Shown here: one piece after another, positions 34,531-44,461 of the stretch
Layout of the letters: every line of letters starts with the position of its first letter
Position numbering within the stretch: position 1 is the first letter of the stretch
Source: Ligustrum vulgare
Taxonomy: Eukaryota; Streptophyta; Magnoliopsida; Lamiales; Oleaceae
Assembly: GCA_963555705.1 (NCBI GenBank)
Contig: OY743188.1
Span: 30,153,383 to 30,217,382 of the forward strand
DNA: 64,000 bases
Reading direction: 5' to 3'
Translations under genes and position numbers: made by a program
The notes under the pieces: model-generated
Database searches by the model: none
Told to the model about the DNA's origin: nothing
Seen by the model: only the letters and a program-made list of their open reading frames with translations

Positions 34531-34737
34531 TCATACTGAGTTTGAGACACTGGCAAATGGGGTCACTTTCAATAGTGCAATGACACATCAGAGATAATTT
34601 AAAGTTCAATAGCATTTGGCAAACCTTTAGAATAGTATAGTGGCAATGGAGGGTAGCACGAAAATTTGTTTGATCTAGATACTAGCTAATCAAAATCGCA
34701 TTAAGATTCATTCCCTACCCCCCCCCCCACGCCCCTG
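34531..34737. other. Short unassigned stretch with poly-C run
   Basis: No gene. A run of C at about 34717-34727 precedes the start of duplication copy B. Confidence 0.4.
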
Positions 34738-35058
34738 AGAAATTAACCTATTGCTGCAATGTTTTCGTTCACTTGAATGTCAGAATTGTTGTCGCTGCTT
34801 GTGTATTTGGATTAATTCTTCTATTTGGTCTTTTTCTCTTCTTATAGTATGATGTGAATGCAATACTAGCACAAGAGTTATGCATAATCCGATGTAGTCC
34901 ACTATCATTAAATAGTACACATAATTACAACTGCTGTATCACTTTTCATTAAATAATACACATAACATAATTACAACTGCTGTATCACTATTAAATAATA
35001 CACATAATTACAACTGCTGTATCAAATCAAATTCCATAAATAATTTATAAGAATGTAA

Positions 35059-37296
35059 TCACATAGGTGTTGGAGCACAATCTACAGGTGAAGATGGAGA
35101 AGGAGCAGCCGCAGACATAGGACCAGCAGCATTAGGGCCAAAAGCTACACCAGAACTCTGAATCTGAGCCATTGAACGCCGGGAACTAATTTCTTGAGAT
35201 TTGCACAAATCAGGTAAAAATGCCCCTGTTAGACATGATCGATAAAGATCACTTTTTTAATATTTTATTGTAGAGTTATAGATAACTAAATGAAGACAGA
35301 ATAGTGTCTCATTTGTATGATAAAAATGCCCCAGACCCACCCATCTTGCTGGGGGGTGTGCTGAAGGTGCGGTGATGGTTGTAGAGCTCACCTTCTCCTA
35401 GAGCCAAATTGTAGTAAAGATCGACAATGTTGGGACAGTTCTGGTAACACCGTAGTGAGCATAGCTTGGCAGTGAACTGAAAATCGAGGAGGGAGTCTGA
35501 TGAGATCCCGACAGATTTTCTATCAACCCCACATGCACTTACGCATTCATCAGCCTCAATATAATCATGCAAGTTAGTAGCAACCACTTCAGATGTCTTG
35601 CATTGGAAGTGCATAGTTCCATCATTTGATGCGTACGTCTCTAATAGGCATCGCCTCCCAGGAGGACGCGATTGAGAAAGAACACAAACCAACTGGCAAT
35701 TCCTTGCAGACTAATACCCCTGCATTCAGGATAGAAGAGAAATATAAATGTTAGTCATAGAACGGGAATGGACAATAAATCAAGAAAAAATAATAATTGA
35801 AGAACTCGTGTTGTGGATTACCAAGAGCTCCCTGGAGAAAGAGAACAAAGGCAGGGAATGTTAGGAACCCGGGTTGCTCTACTCACAAAAATTGATTTTT
35901 TTTTTACTAGATCATCCCGTTACAGGATTTTCTGTTTTATGTATTCAACTTGGAATAAATAATTTTGCAAACAAAAATTGTTTTGAGAAGATTACCCTTG
36001 TAGCGTGCTTTACAATAATATTCATCATATGCTTCTTGATTCTATCAAAACTTCAAACCCTCAAGCTTTCTCCGGTGTTCTCCAATGACAGTTGTGCAGG
36101 TGTGTGGTCACCTTTCTCAAGGCCTAGGTTAAACTAGGATTAGAGTTTCTTTGTAAGGAGAAAACACACACTACATACTTTAGTGTGTGTTTCGCCACTT
36201 TATCAATTAGGTTAAAAAAAATAGTCTTGGGAGTCTATTTGTAACTTCTTTACACTCCAAAACCCTACCAGGCCTAGTACCATAAGCCAAGTCCATTTCT
36301 GCACAACCCAAAACAGGTAATAAGCCTGTATAAACCCATTATAGTGAAGCCACCGAGGGAACCTGATCGAACCCAATTAAACTAAGCTCCAATAAATTAA
36401 TTATGACCCGATCAACTCTTGATCAGTCAAAATTAATTTATTAATCACGTTCTATTCCACTAAAAGAACGAGATTGCACTCTTAGTAAAATTGAAATTAC
36501 TGAAACAATTAATCAATAATTATATCCTCTGACTTATCGTTCCTACATGTTATCCCCGTCGACCAACTCGAATATTCGGAGCAAGTTAAAATGACCAAAA
36601 TGCCCTTCTCCGAATATTCATAAATTCTCAACTCTCATCTTCTATCTGACAGTTCGATGTGATCCCATCACATCATAGAATTCAACAGTCACTGTCGAAT
36701 TACTGAGTTCAGATTCAACTGTCCACTAGAAGAACCAGTGAGATTATGATCATACCTAAAAGGTGACGGATTCCATAATACGAATATATGTTCCTCGTTA
36801 GTTCACTTTAATTCCCAAAGTACCGAGATATTGATCAGCAATTTGATCTCACCCATTGATACCTCAAAGAACTTCAAGTTAGTAATCGAAATCCATTATC
36901 CGATTAGGATTAAGGTCCCACGTACGATAATCAAGTGAAATTAAATTTGTATGGTCAATGTCACAAATTAATTTCACGTGGTCCCATCCAATACGTTCCA
37001 AACGTACTCTCAATTTTATTACCAAAGTCAAAGATAGACTTTAATAAAATCGAGACGATCTTATCAAAATAAATTGTCCATATTTATTTACTGATCGTGA
37101 ACGTTAATTTTAGATCGAATCACAAATTGAATCTTTCTGTGTTTAACAATTTAAACACTCAATTTGTAATATTAAATCCACCCGTGAACAAACACAACAT
37201 CATATTAATACAATCAATTAATATTTTACTTTTAAATATCGTGAATTATACTCTATGGGCATATATAATTCCAACAAGGAAGATGATCTTTTTCAT
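35059..37296 (-). pseudogene. PAR1-family protein gene, copy B
   Basis: Same three-exon plan as copy A: exon 1 is split into 37296-37277 and 35858-35822 by a solo LTR, exon 2 is 35719-35392, and exon 3 is 35225-35059. The joined signal peptide has Gln (CAG) where copy A has a stop. Exon 2 carries one extra base near 35660 (CCCAGGAGG against CCCAGAGG in copy A), shifting the frame within the SIASSGKRC region. After that the frame reads [18 protein letters not shown] and [18 protein letters not shown]. Two independent lesions make it a pseudogene. Exon 3 encodes the same Ala/Pro/Ser-rich tail. Confidence 0.85.
35859..37276. mobile_element. Solo LTR 2
   Basis: 1418 bp bounded TGTTAGG...CCAACA, homologous to solo LTR 1. 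Flanks are GGGAA (35854-35858) and AGGAA (37277-37281), 4 of 5 matching, with AGGAA in the empty site of copy A. It lies inside PAR1 exon 1. Confidence 0.85.
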
Positions 37297-38424
37297 TTTT
37301 GTTCAAAGGCTGATCGATTTTTGCTTAGGAAAACTTGGTATTTCTTGTGGCTTGGTGATGTTCCATGAATGGTTTGATGTTATTTCCCTGCAGAAGATGG
37401 TTTTAATAATGGTATGTGGGGCTGGAGGGTGGGGTTGGGGCAAATAGGATAGGGTAGGGCAGGGGCTTAACAAAATGACATGGTAGTGGTACTGTTTGAA
37501 AAGTATTTTGGATAGGGGTGGACAAAATAACCGAACCAGACCAGACCAAACCAGAACCAAACCAAACCAAGCGGTTTGGTTCGGTTCTACATAAAAAAAA
37601 AATGGTTTGGTTCTTAGAATCAAGAACCATTCGGTTTTGATTCTGGTTCTGGTTCTCTTTCCAAAACCAGAACCAGAACCGAAAACCAAACTATATATAT
37701 ATATATATTTTACAAATTAGTGGATATTCATCTTACCAAAAAATTAAAATCTAAAATTATAAATGTGAAATGTACAAAAATGTTATTTGACATACATTTT
37801 ATCTCATTTCATATTAGATAAAGATTTTAAATCATAAATCTAAATTCTAATTCTAATTCGTTTTTCTTCTTTTCAATTATAAATACGCATTCACACTGCT
37901 TTACTTACACTCCTATAACACAACAATCGTTGCACTCCTTAGTTACTATCGACGACAATTATGTTTATTTTTTAAAATTTATGTATATATAAACCTCTAC
38001 CCAATTCATCAATTCTCAAGAGTTAACACAAACTCAAATTGCAAATTACATCCCTAACTCACACGGCACCACGGTAGAATGGGATTCAGAACTTCATCGT
38101 AATCTGTAACTATAAGTCTAAACTGCCTTTATGTTCGATTCTCTAAATTTCAACAGGTCGACGAGCTTCCTTCATACTAGTTTTTTCTTCTTTGACTTAG
38201 AATAACATGTTACTTTTTCTAAATCTTTGTTTTGTTAACTAAAAATTTCATTTTCTATTTAGTAATGATGTAGATGGATTCTAATGAAGAAGCGGATATA
38301 AACAGGTTTTAATTTACATTTATTATTTAAAAATTCAAGTAATGGTCTCAGAACCAAACCAGACCAAATCAGAACCGAGCGGTTTGGTTTCGGTTTGGTT
38401 CCATAGCTTTGAAAAAACCAATTG

Positions 38425-39148
38425 TGATGAGAATCGGGAAAGTCAAACCTCGATGCACGTGCCCGTGGGACCCATGACGAGATCCGAAGTTGAAGAGGTT
38501 CAAGATTCGAGGCTAAACAATGTGAATAAATCAAGAAAAGCAAGTCGAGAATCAAGTTGGAGCCAAAAAGAAGACGAAATTGGAAACAGCCAAGTTCGGT
38601 CGACCGAAACTAATTCCGGTCGACCGAAACTCTGCAGAGGATTTTAGACCCAGCTTCAGTCACTTTCGAACGAGGGGCGGTCGACCGAAAGTCCAGTTTC
38701 GGTCGACCCAGAGATCGACCGAAATATTTTCGGTCGACCAATTCGGTCGACCGAAACACCTCATTTTTCAAAATTTGCACCTTTTGCCCAATTTTGTACA
38801 TTATATACTATTTTTCTTTCATTTGTAAAGGGAACTTGGATGTTGAATGGAAATGCTCTCTTGAGAGGCCCTTCTTGAGGTAAGGTTAAACCTCCTTTGT
38901 TCTTGTATTATCTTTGGAATTTCTTCAACTAAATCTAGAGTATTATTATTCTTGTGTTTGTTGTTGATTTCCGCCACCTTGGAATTTGTTTTAATCTCTC
39001 CATTGGGTTAGGGTTTATTAATCCTTGAATTTTTGGTTGGGTTAAACTTGGGTCAAGATTTCTCATTTATTACCTATTTTAGCTTTCTTGGGTTGATACA
39101 ATATTGTTGTGGGAATTTTTGGTTTAATCACCAAAGGGGTTCGCATCA
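38425..39148 (+). repeat. Gypsy D 5' LTR
   Basis: 724 bp. Contains the GGTCGACC dyad cluster at 38597-38754. Confidence 0.9.
38597..38754. repeat. Clustered GGTCGACC dyads (LTR copy 1)
   Basis: Six copies of the self-complementary core GGTCGACC, mostly extended to CGGTCGACCGAAA, plus one ATCGACCG variant. The first two are 20 bases apart and the next two 22 apart. The same cluster occurs in the other LTR at about 43763-43910. Confidence 0.85.
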
Positions 39149-39150
39149 TT

Positions 39151-39162
39151 TGGTATCAGAGC
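39151..39162 (+). promoter_or_regulatory. Gypsy D primer-binding site
   Basis: TGGTATCAGAGC, two bases after the 5' LTR; complementary to initiator methionine tRNA. Confidence 0.9.
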
Positions 39163-39335
39163 TTGGCTCTAAAATTGGTATTCCTATCTTTACATTATTG
39201 TTGTTGTTAAAAAAAAAAAATCCGAAAATTCAAGAAAATTTGGAGAAAATTTATATGCCCATGTGTATTGTTGATTTCATGTATTGGGTATATTGATTGT
39301 GAATTTGTTGGGGGTTTCTATTAGCCAAACACTTA

Positions 39336-39841
39336 GGGTGCATTTGATAACGAGGGTGGAATTTGAGTGGAAAGAGAATGAATTCTAGGGAATTGAATTC
39401 TTGGGAATTAGAAGTTAATGTGTTTGATTGGTTTAATTTTCTAGGTGGAAAAAGTAGGGAATTTTCCAACTTTTATTGTTTGATTGACATTATTTTCCAT
39501 GGAAAATAAAGTAATTTTTTGCTATTTTAATCAAATTTTTTTTTTTACTTTTAAAATATATTTGTACTTGATGATGATAATGTTATTTTTTGGAAAGAAA
39601 ATAAGTCAATTAACAATAACAAAATTGATTAAACGTGTCGAAAATAATTTTCCATCTACCATGGAAAACAAAAAACCACCAAAACCCAAAGAAAACATTT
39701 TCCTCCAAAACAAGGAAATGGGGCTCGTGGGTGGGGTCCGCGGAAAACATTTTCCGCGGAAAATTTTCGCAATCAAACAGCATAAAGTGGAAAAGTTGGA
39801 AAAAATTTTCCTACAGAAAATTAAGGTTATCAAACAGACCC
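39336..39841. mobile_element. PIF/Harbinger (Tourist-like) MITE in Gypsy D
   Basis: 506 bp with inverted ends GGGTGCATTTGATAAC / GGGTCTGTTTGATAAC and TTA on both sides (39333-39335 and 39842-39844). The interior repeats 'ttttccatggaaaa' and is related to the MITE at 57783-58315. It lies in the untranslated leader of Gypsy D. Confidence 0.85.
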
Positions 39842-40466
39842 TTACTTTCCTACATTATCCAAAGTGTTTGATAAATTGTCCCAAAGAAAAATACTCCCTT
39901 ATGCTTTATTGTTCAATACCCATATATTGCTAATTACTTGGGGCTATCTAATTCCCATTATTGAGAGTGTCATCAAAATTTTATTCTATATATATCACTT
40001 GCTTCATCCATTGGATAATTGTTGATCATTCACTTCTTGCCCAATTGTGTTGTTGGGGAGTTATCATATATCCACATTTTATCCATTCCAGGTCATTCAA
40101 AGATTGAGTACAAGGTGTTTGATAAATTGCTTCATTCAAAATTTACACTTTTGTGCTTATTTGCTCTACATATATGCCTTGTCTAATACTTGTGGTTTTT
40201 CAATCCCATTGTTGAAATTGTGATCCTAGCATCTTATCCCACATAAATATTGTTCATTTTGAGTTTAGCAAGCACATAAATTCTACTTGCTATTTGTGTC
40301 TACTTGTTCTAAATTCCTTCTTCCTTGTTGGTGATTTCTTTAACTCCAAAAGAATTATACTTTGTGGTTTAGTTGATTACCTTCCTTGGAGAACTTGAGA
40401 AAGGAGATTTTGAGTGAAAAAAAGGCAAGAGTGGTGAGCTCAATAGAGGAAAAAAGCTAAATCTGA

Positions 40467-41705
40467 GTGAAACACGAGAGAAATATTTTTCTTGTGAGAA
40501 CACTTTCACACTTGCACACCATGTCCATTTTCAATTCTCAAACTCAAGATTCGAAGTACTTGTCGAAAAATCTTTCAACCACCATGACTAAACAAATGGA
40601 GAAAAGTAGGGGTGAGTTGGAAAATTTAGGAACAAGAGGGGAGAGTACATCAAATAGGGGAGGTGAAGAAATGATGTGTAGTAGAAGAAGGGTGAGGGAT
40701 AATCTTGGGGACGTAGTGTATAGGGATGGAGTTAGAAAACAAAATGGGAGTTTGAATAGGAAAATTATGAGGGATGATAATGAAGGAGAAGTTGAAGGAG
40801 ATGGGAGAATGGGTAGAAGAAGAAGAGAGTGGGTAGGTAGGAATGGAGTTGATGAAAATATTGATAGTGCGAGAATGCAAAATTCATCACTTCATGGAAT
40901 GGGTATAAGTGGAGAAGTGGAAGAAGATTGGAGAATGGGTAGGAGACGAAGAGAATGGATAGATAGGAGTAGAAATGGGATGGATGAGAAGATTGATATT
41001 GAGCAAATGAAGACTTCATCATTCCATAGGAGGAAAGGTAGTGGAAGTAGAGAAGTATTGAAGGAGATGAATGCTAGGCCACCACAATCTTTGGCCCATG
41101 CTAATGAGATGGAGGAACATGAGGAGGATACTTTCTACACTAGGTGCCTAGTGAATGATAGACCATGTAGTCTCATGATAGATGGGGAGATTGACACTAA
41201 TTTGGTGAGTGCTAGTAGAGTTGAGAAATTCGGGTTACCGGTTATGAGGCATCCTAATCCTTATCTATTGCAAAGGTTGAACGACTATGGGGAGGTGAGG
41301 GTAAGTGAACAAGTTCTTCTTACTTTTCACATTGGTACTTATAGTGATCAAATATTATGTGATGTGGTTCCCTTACACACTACTCACATAATTTTGGGGA
41401 GACCGTGGCAATGTGAGCGAAATGTGAATCTTGATAGGAGGAGGAACCGGTGTAGCTTCAAAATGAATGGAAAAAAGGTTGTGATCCTATCTTTGAGCTC
41501 GAAAGAAGTATGCAAAGACCAAATGAAGCTCAAGAAGGAATTCAAGGAAGAAAAGGAGAAGGAGAAGGAAAAAGAAGAGGACGAAGGGGAGGATAGGAAA
41601 ACAAAAGAACCTTCAATTGATAAAATTGAAGAAAATAAAAATGAGAGCAAGAGAGTTGGGGCCACATCCCTAGAAAAAGGAGAGGCAATGAGAGTTGGGC
41701 CATGA
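40467..41705 (+). CDS. Gypsy D ORF1: Gag N-terminus plus aspartic protease
   Basis: 412 codons without a stop. Residues about 50-190 are charged, with a roughly 40-residue unit repeated twice (each with a MGRRRREW core and a later SSLHGM or SSFHRR), resembling the stretch before capsid in Gypsy Gag. The capsid and zinc knuckle are deleted. From about residue 225 comes the RVP_2-type protease: CSLMIDGEIDTN, VEKFGLPVMRHPNPYLLQRL, then CDVVPLHTTHIILGRPWQ. The catalytic Asp is present but the usual DGG/DSG turn reads DGE. The tail is a Lys/Glu coiled region. The frame ends in ATGA, overlapping the start of ORF2. An upstream Met (40467) and a later one (MSIFNSQ, 40521) are both possible. Confidence 0.7.
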   Translation: MKHERNIFLVRTLSHLHTMSIFNSQTQDSKYLSKNLSTTMTKQMEKSRGELENLGTRGESTSNRGGEEMMCSRRRVRDNLGDVVYRDGVRKQNGSLNRKIMRDDNEGEVEGDGRMGRRRREWVGRNGVDENIDSARMQNSSLHGMGISGEVEEDWRMGRRRREWIDRSRNGMDEKIDIEQMKTSSFHRRKGSGSREVLKEMNARPPQSLAHANEMEEHEEDTFYTRCLVNDRPCSLMIDGEIDTNLVSASRVEKFGLPVMRHPNPYLLQRLNDYGEVRVSEQVLLTFHIGTYSDQILCDVVPLHTTHIILGRPWQCERNVNLDRRRNRCSFKMNGKKVVILSLSSKEVCKDQMKLKKEFKEEKEKEKEKEEDEGEDRKTKEPSIDKIEENKNESKRVGATSLEKGEAMRVGP

Positions 41706-43813
41706 CTCCAGAAAAAGGAGAGATGAGAAAAGAACCGAGGGTTGAGGATTCTACCTCAGAAAAAGGTGAGGAAGTGATGAGTGCTACCAAGAAAATTGAG
41801 AGAAAAGATCACCCCGAAATGTTCTTTACTCTTGAATACTTTAACACTTCCCTCCCTAGTTTTGTCATGTCTTTGTTGCAGGAAATTGTGAGGCCAACTT
41901 ATCAAGGCAACAAAGAACTCCAAAAGCATGCCTTATGGAAGAAATTCATGGAAACATTTTCCTACAACAACGAGTACAACCGAGGTAAAGAAAATGGGAT
42001 AACCAATGCAACATCTAGGAGGTATGCTCCTAACCATTCTTTAAATGCAAGGTTATTGTGTTATGAATACATTAGAGGGTTGTATGATCTTGATATAGAT
42101 TTGATAAGTGTGTTGTTGACTTGTGAAAATGTCACATGTGGTAGGGATCATTGTCATGATGAGTGCTTAATTTGTAAATGCAACTTTTTGCATGTGCCCA
42201 ATTGCATAAGTATCAAATCCTTGTGTGAAAATGTTGCATATAGTACATTGCGTGGACATGTTGAATCCTTATTTTGTGAAAATATGCTTGACGTGCATAT
42301 TTGCTCTCTAAAGAAATTGCTAGCTAGGGGAGTCCATGGGAGAAATTTATTGAGATGTCTTGGTGATAATAGGACTTCACTTCTAACATTTCTTGATGCC
42401 CCCTCATTTTATTTTGAACATGTTAAGGGCATGCATGTTAATAATCCAAATTTGTTAAACATTTATGAATCATGTTGTGGGCGATATTTTGATGAATTCT
42501 ATGGGCATGATAATTATTTGTTTTGGAAAATTGGATTGTTTCTTTTTAAATGTGTCATGTGCAAATTGCTAATGGGAGAGGCACGTGATAGTTGTTTGAT
42601 GTGGCGATTTAAAATCAACGGGGTTTTAGGGGTATTATGTGATCAATTTTATTGGCCTATTTTGAAAATTAGTGTTGAGCATGTTTGCACTTGCAGTAAA
42701 TTCCGAACTTGTAAAATGGCTAAACTTAAGTTTTTTTCCCAAGAATTCCATACATATTTACCCATCATGAGTAAACCTGGGAGTACTACTTCTATGAATT
42801 TTATAGTGGGTTTACTTGGAACAAAGAAAGAAGATGAAGCTATTTTTGTGATTGTTGGTAGAAGAATTAAAATGTCACGTTTGATTGCATGCTATGGAAC
42901 CAACAAGGTCATCAACTTAGCTAATCTTTTCTTTCAGCAGGTCGTGCATTTGCGCGAAGTTGGTGCTAATTTTATGGTTGTTAAATTTGCTTGCAATTTA
43001 ATTGCTCATCATATTAGCAAGTTTTCTCCACTTAAAATTGCTTGTGACTTTAACCTATTAACTCTGTTGAACTTTATGCATATGTTTATTAAAGAAAGAG
43101 TTGGTTTAGGTGGCCACGAGAATGCACCTTTGGTTAAGCCCCTTTGCAGGAGGCTCGAGCTTCCATTTAGGGGAATTGGAATACAATGTATTTCCAATGC
43201 CAACCATGGTAGGAAGCATATTCCATTTGACCCGGGCGGCCGGATGTATTCCCATTCGTGGAAGGAGCGACCCCCCGATCAAATAAAATCCAAATTGCTA
43301 CTTTGCAGTGTTGACACATCTCAAGCTTTTGGCAACGCCTACAAGTTGATTTTGCACGGTGAGTATGAAATTTCAGTTACATTTATTGTGTCTGAATTTT
43401 CTATTTTTATTGTAGGTGCCGATTCGAGGTCGAATCTCTTTCGAGATGGAGGAGATGATGAGAATCGCGAAGGTCCAACTTCAACACATGAACCTGTGAC
43501 CCACAATGTTGCAAGATCAAAGTTCAAGGAGTTTCACGATAGTGTATTCAAGCAAGATTCGAGGTCGAATCCTTTTCAAGAGGGAGGGGATGATGAGAAT
43601 CGGGAAAGTCAAACCTCGATCCACGTGTCCGTGGGACCCATGACGAGATCCGAAGTTGAAGAGGTTCAAGATTCGAGGCTAAACAATGTGAATAAATCAA
43701 GAAAAGCAAGTCGAGAATCAAGTTGGAGCCAAAAAGAAGACGAAATTGGAAACAGCCAAGTTCGGTCGACCGAAACTAATTCCGGTCGACCGAAACTCTG
43801 CAGAGGATTTTAG
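41702..43813 (+). CDS. Gypsy D ORF2: RNase H tail plus degenerate integrase
   Basis: 703 codons without a stop, running 223 bases into the 3' LTR. Residues about 75-115 match the end of RNase H and linker (WKKFMETFSYNNEYNRGKEN, where the usual ADALSRR reads NATSRR). Later come a degenerate HHCC finger (GEARDSC ... CTCSKFRTCKMAK) and the integrase core (TTSMNFIVGLLGTKK, DEAIFVIVGRRIKMSRLI). The first catalytic Asp position in MDF reads MNF and the conserved VDR reads VGR, so the enzyme should be inactive. Reverse transcriptase is absent. About 150 residues between linker and finger (Cys/His-rich) have no counterpart I recognise. Confidence 0.7.
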   Translation: MTPEKGEMRKEPRVEDSTSEKGEEVMSATKKIERKDHPEMFFTLEYFNTSLPSFVMSLLQEIVRPTYQGNKELQKHALWKKFMETFSYNNEYNRGKENGITNATSRRYAPNHSLNARLLCYEYIRGLYDLDIDLISVLLTCENVTCGRDHCHDECLICKCNFLHVPNCISIKSLCENVAYSTLRGHVESLFCENMLDVHICSLKKLLARGVHGRNLLRCLGDNRTSLLTFLDAPSFYFEHVKGMHVNNPNLLNIYESCCGRYFDEFYGHDNYLFWKIGLFLFKCVMCKLLMGEARDSCLMWRFKINGVLGVLCDQFYWPILKISVEHVCTCSKFRTCKMAKLKFFSQEFHTYLPIMSKPGSTTSMNFIVGLLGTKKEDEAIFVIVGRRIKMSRLIACYGTNKVINLANLFFQQVVHLREVGANFMVVKFACNLIAHHISKFSPLKIACDFNLLTLLNFMHMFIKERVGLGGHENAPLVKPLCRRLELPFRGIGIQCISNANHGRKHIPFDPGGRMYSHSWKERPPDQIKSKLLLCSVDTSQAFGNAYKLILHGEYEISVTFIVSEFSIFIVGADSRSNLFRDGGDDENREGPTSTHEPVTHNVARSKFKEFHDSVFKQDSRSNPFQEGGDDENRESQTSIHVSVGPMTRSEVEEVQDSRLNNVNKSRKASRESSWSQKEDEIGNSQVRSTETNSGRPKLCRGF
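43578..43590 (+). promoter_or_regulatory. Gypsy D polypurine tract
   Basis: AAGAGGGAGGGGA immediately before the 3' LTR; primer for plus-strand synthesis. Confidence 0.88.
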
Positions 43814-44365
43814 ACCCAGCTTCAGTCACTTTCGGACGAGGGGCGGTCGACCGAAAGTCCAGTTTCGGTCGACCCAGAGATCGACCGAAATATTTTCGGT
43901 CGACCGAAACACCTCATTTTTCAAAAAAAAACGGGGTTTTTGTTGCAATTTCCACAAAAACGGGGTTTTGTTGCAATTTCCGAAATTTGCACCTTTTGCC
44001 CAATTTTGTACATTATATACTATTTTTCTTTCATTTGTAAAGGGAACTTGGATGTTGAATGGAAATGCTCTCTTGAGATGCCCTTCTTGAGGTAAGGTTA
44101 AACCTCCTTTGTTCTTGTATTATCTTTGGAATTTCTTCAACTAAATCTAGAGTATTATTATTCTTGTGTTTGTTGTTGATTTCCGCCACCTTGGAATTTG
44201 TTTTAATCTCTCCATTGGGCTAGGGTCTATTAATCCTTGAATTTTGGGTTAGATTTAAACTTGGGTTAAGGTGTTTATCCTTTATTTTACCACTTTAGCT
44301 TTCTTGGGTTTTGTATTAAATTGTTGTGGGAATTTTCGGTCAACGCGCCGAAGGGGTTCGCATCA
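43591..44365 (+). repeat. Gypsy D 3' LTR
   Basis: 775 bp, carrying its own GGTCGACC cluster and an extra tract near 43928-43985. Confidence 0.9.
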
Positions 44366-44461
44366 AATTGGTTCCATTAATAAAAAACCATCGGTTTACG
44401 GTTTGGTTTGGTTCTTCTAGAACCAGAACCAAATCGAACCACGTCCACCCCTAATTTTGGA

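Larger units (their letters stand above)
38425..44365 (+). mobile_element. Gypsy-type LTR retrotransposon D, nested in the hAT element
   Basis: 5.9 kb with LTRs 38425-39148 (724 bp) and 43591-44365 (775 bp), perfect duplication AATTG on both sides (38420-38424 and 44366-44370), a primer site TGGTATCAGAGC at 39151-39162 and a polypurine tract AAGAGGGAGGGGA at 43578-43590. LTR ends are TGATG...CATCA. The longer LTR has an extra tract of about 58 bases repeating 'acggggttt'. It keeps Gag N-terminus, protease, RNase H tail and integrase but lacks capsid and reverse transcriptase. Confidence 0.92.
37513..44453. mobile_element. hAT-type non-autonomous element (interrupted)
   Basis: Ends TAGGGGTGGAC in inverted orientation, with a perfect 8-base duplication ATTTTGGA on both sides (37505-37512 and 44454-44461). 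The empty site GTATTTTGGAAT is present in copy A at about 21650. About 995 bp without its insertion. The arms are full of AACC-rich repeats (aaccaaaccag) that mirror each other, so the element could fold into a long hairpin. No transposase. Confidence 0.9.

Noticed and set aside
40650..41790. Minus-strand ORFs opposite Gypsy D ORF1
   Set aside because: Shadows of the Lys/Glu/Arg-rich plus-strand frame; Ser/Phe/Pro-rich with no domain.
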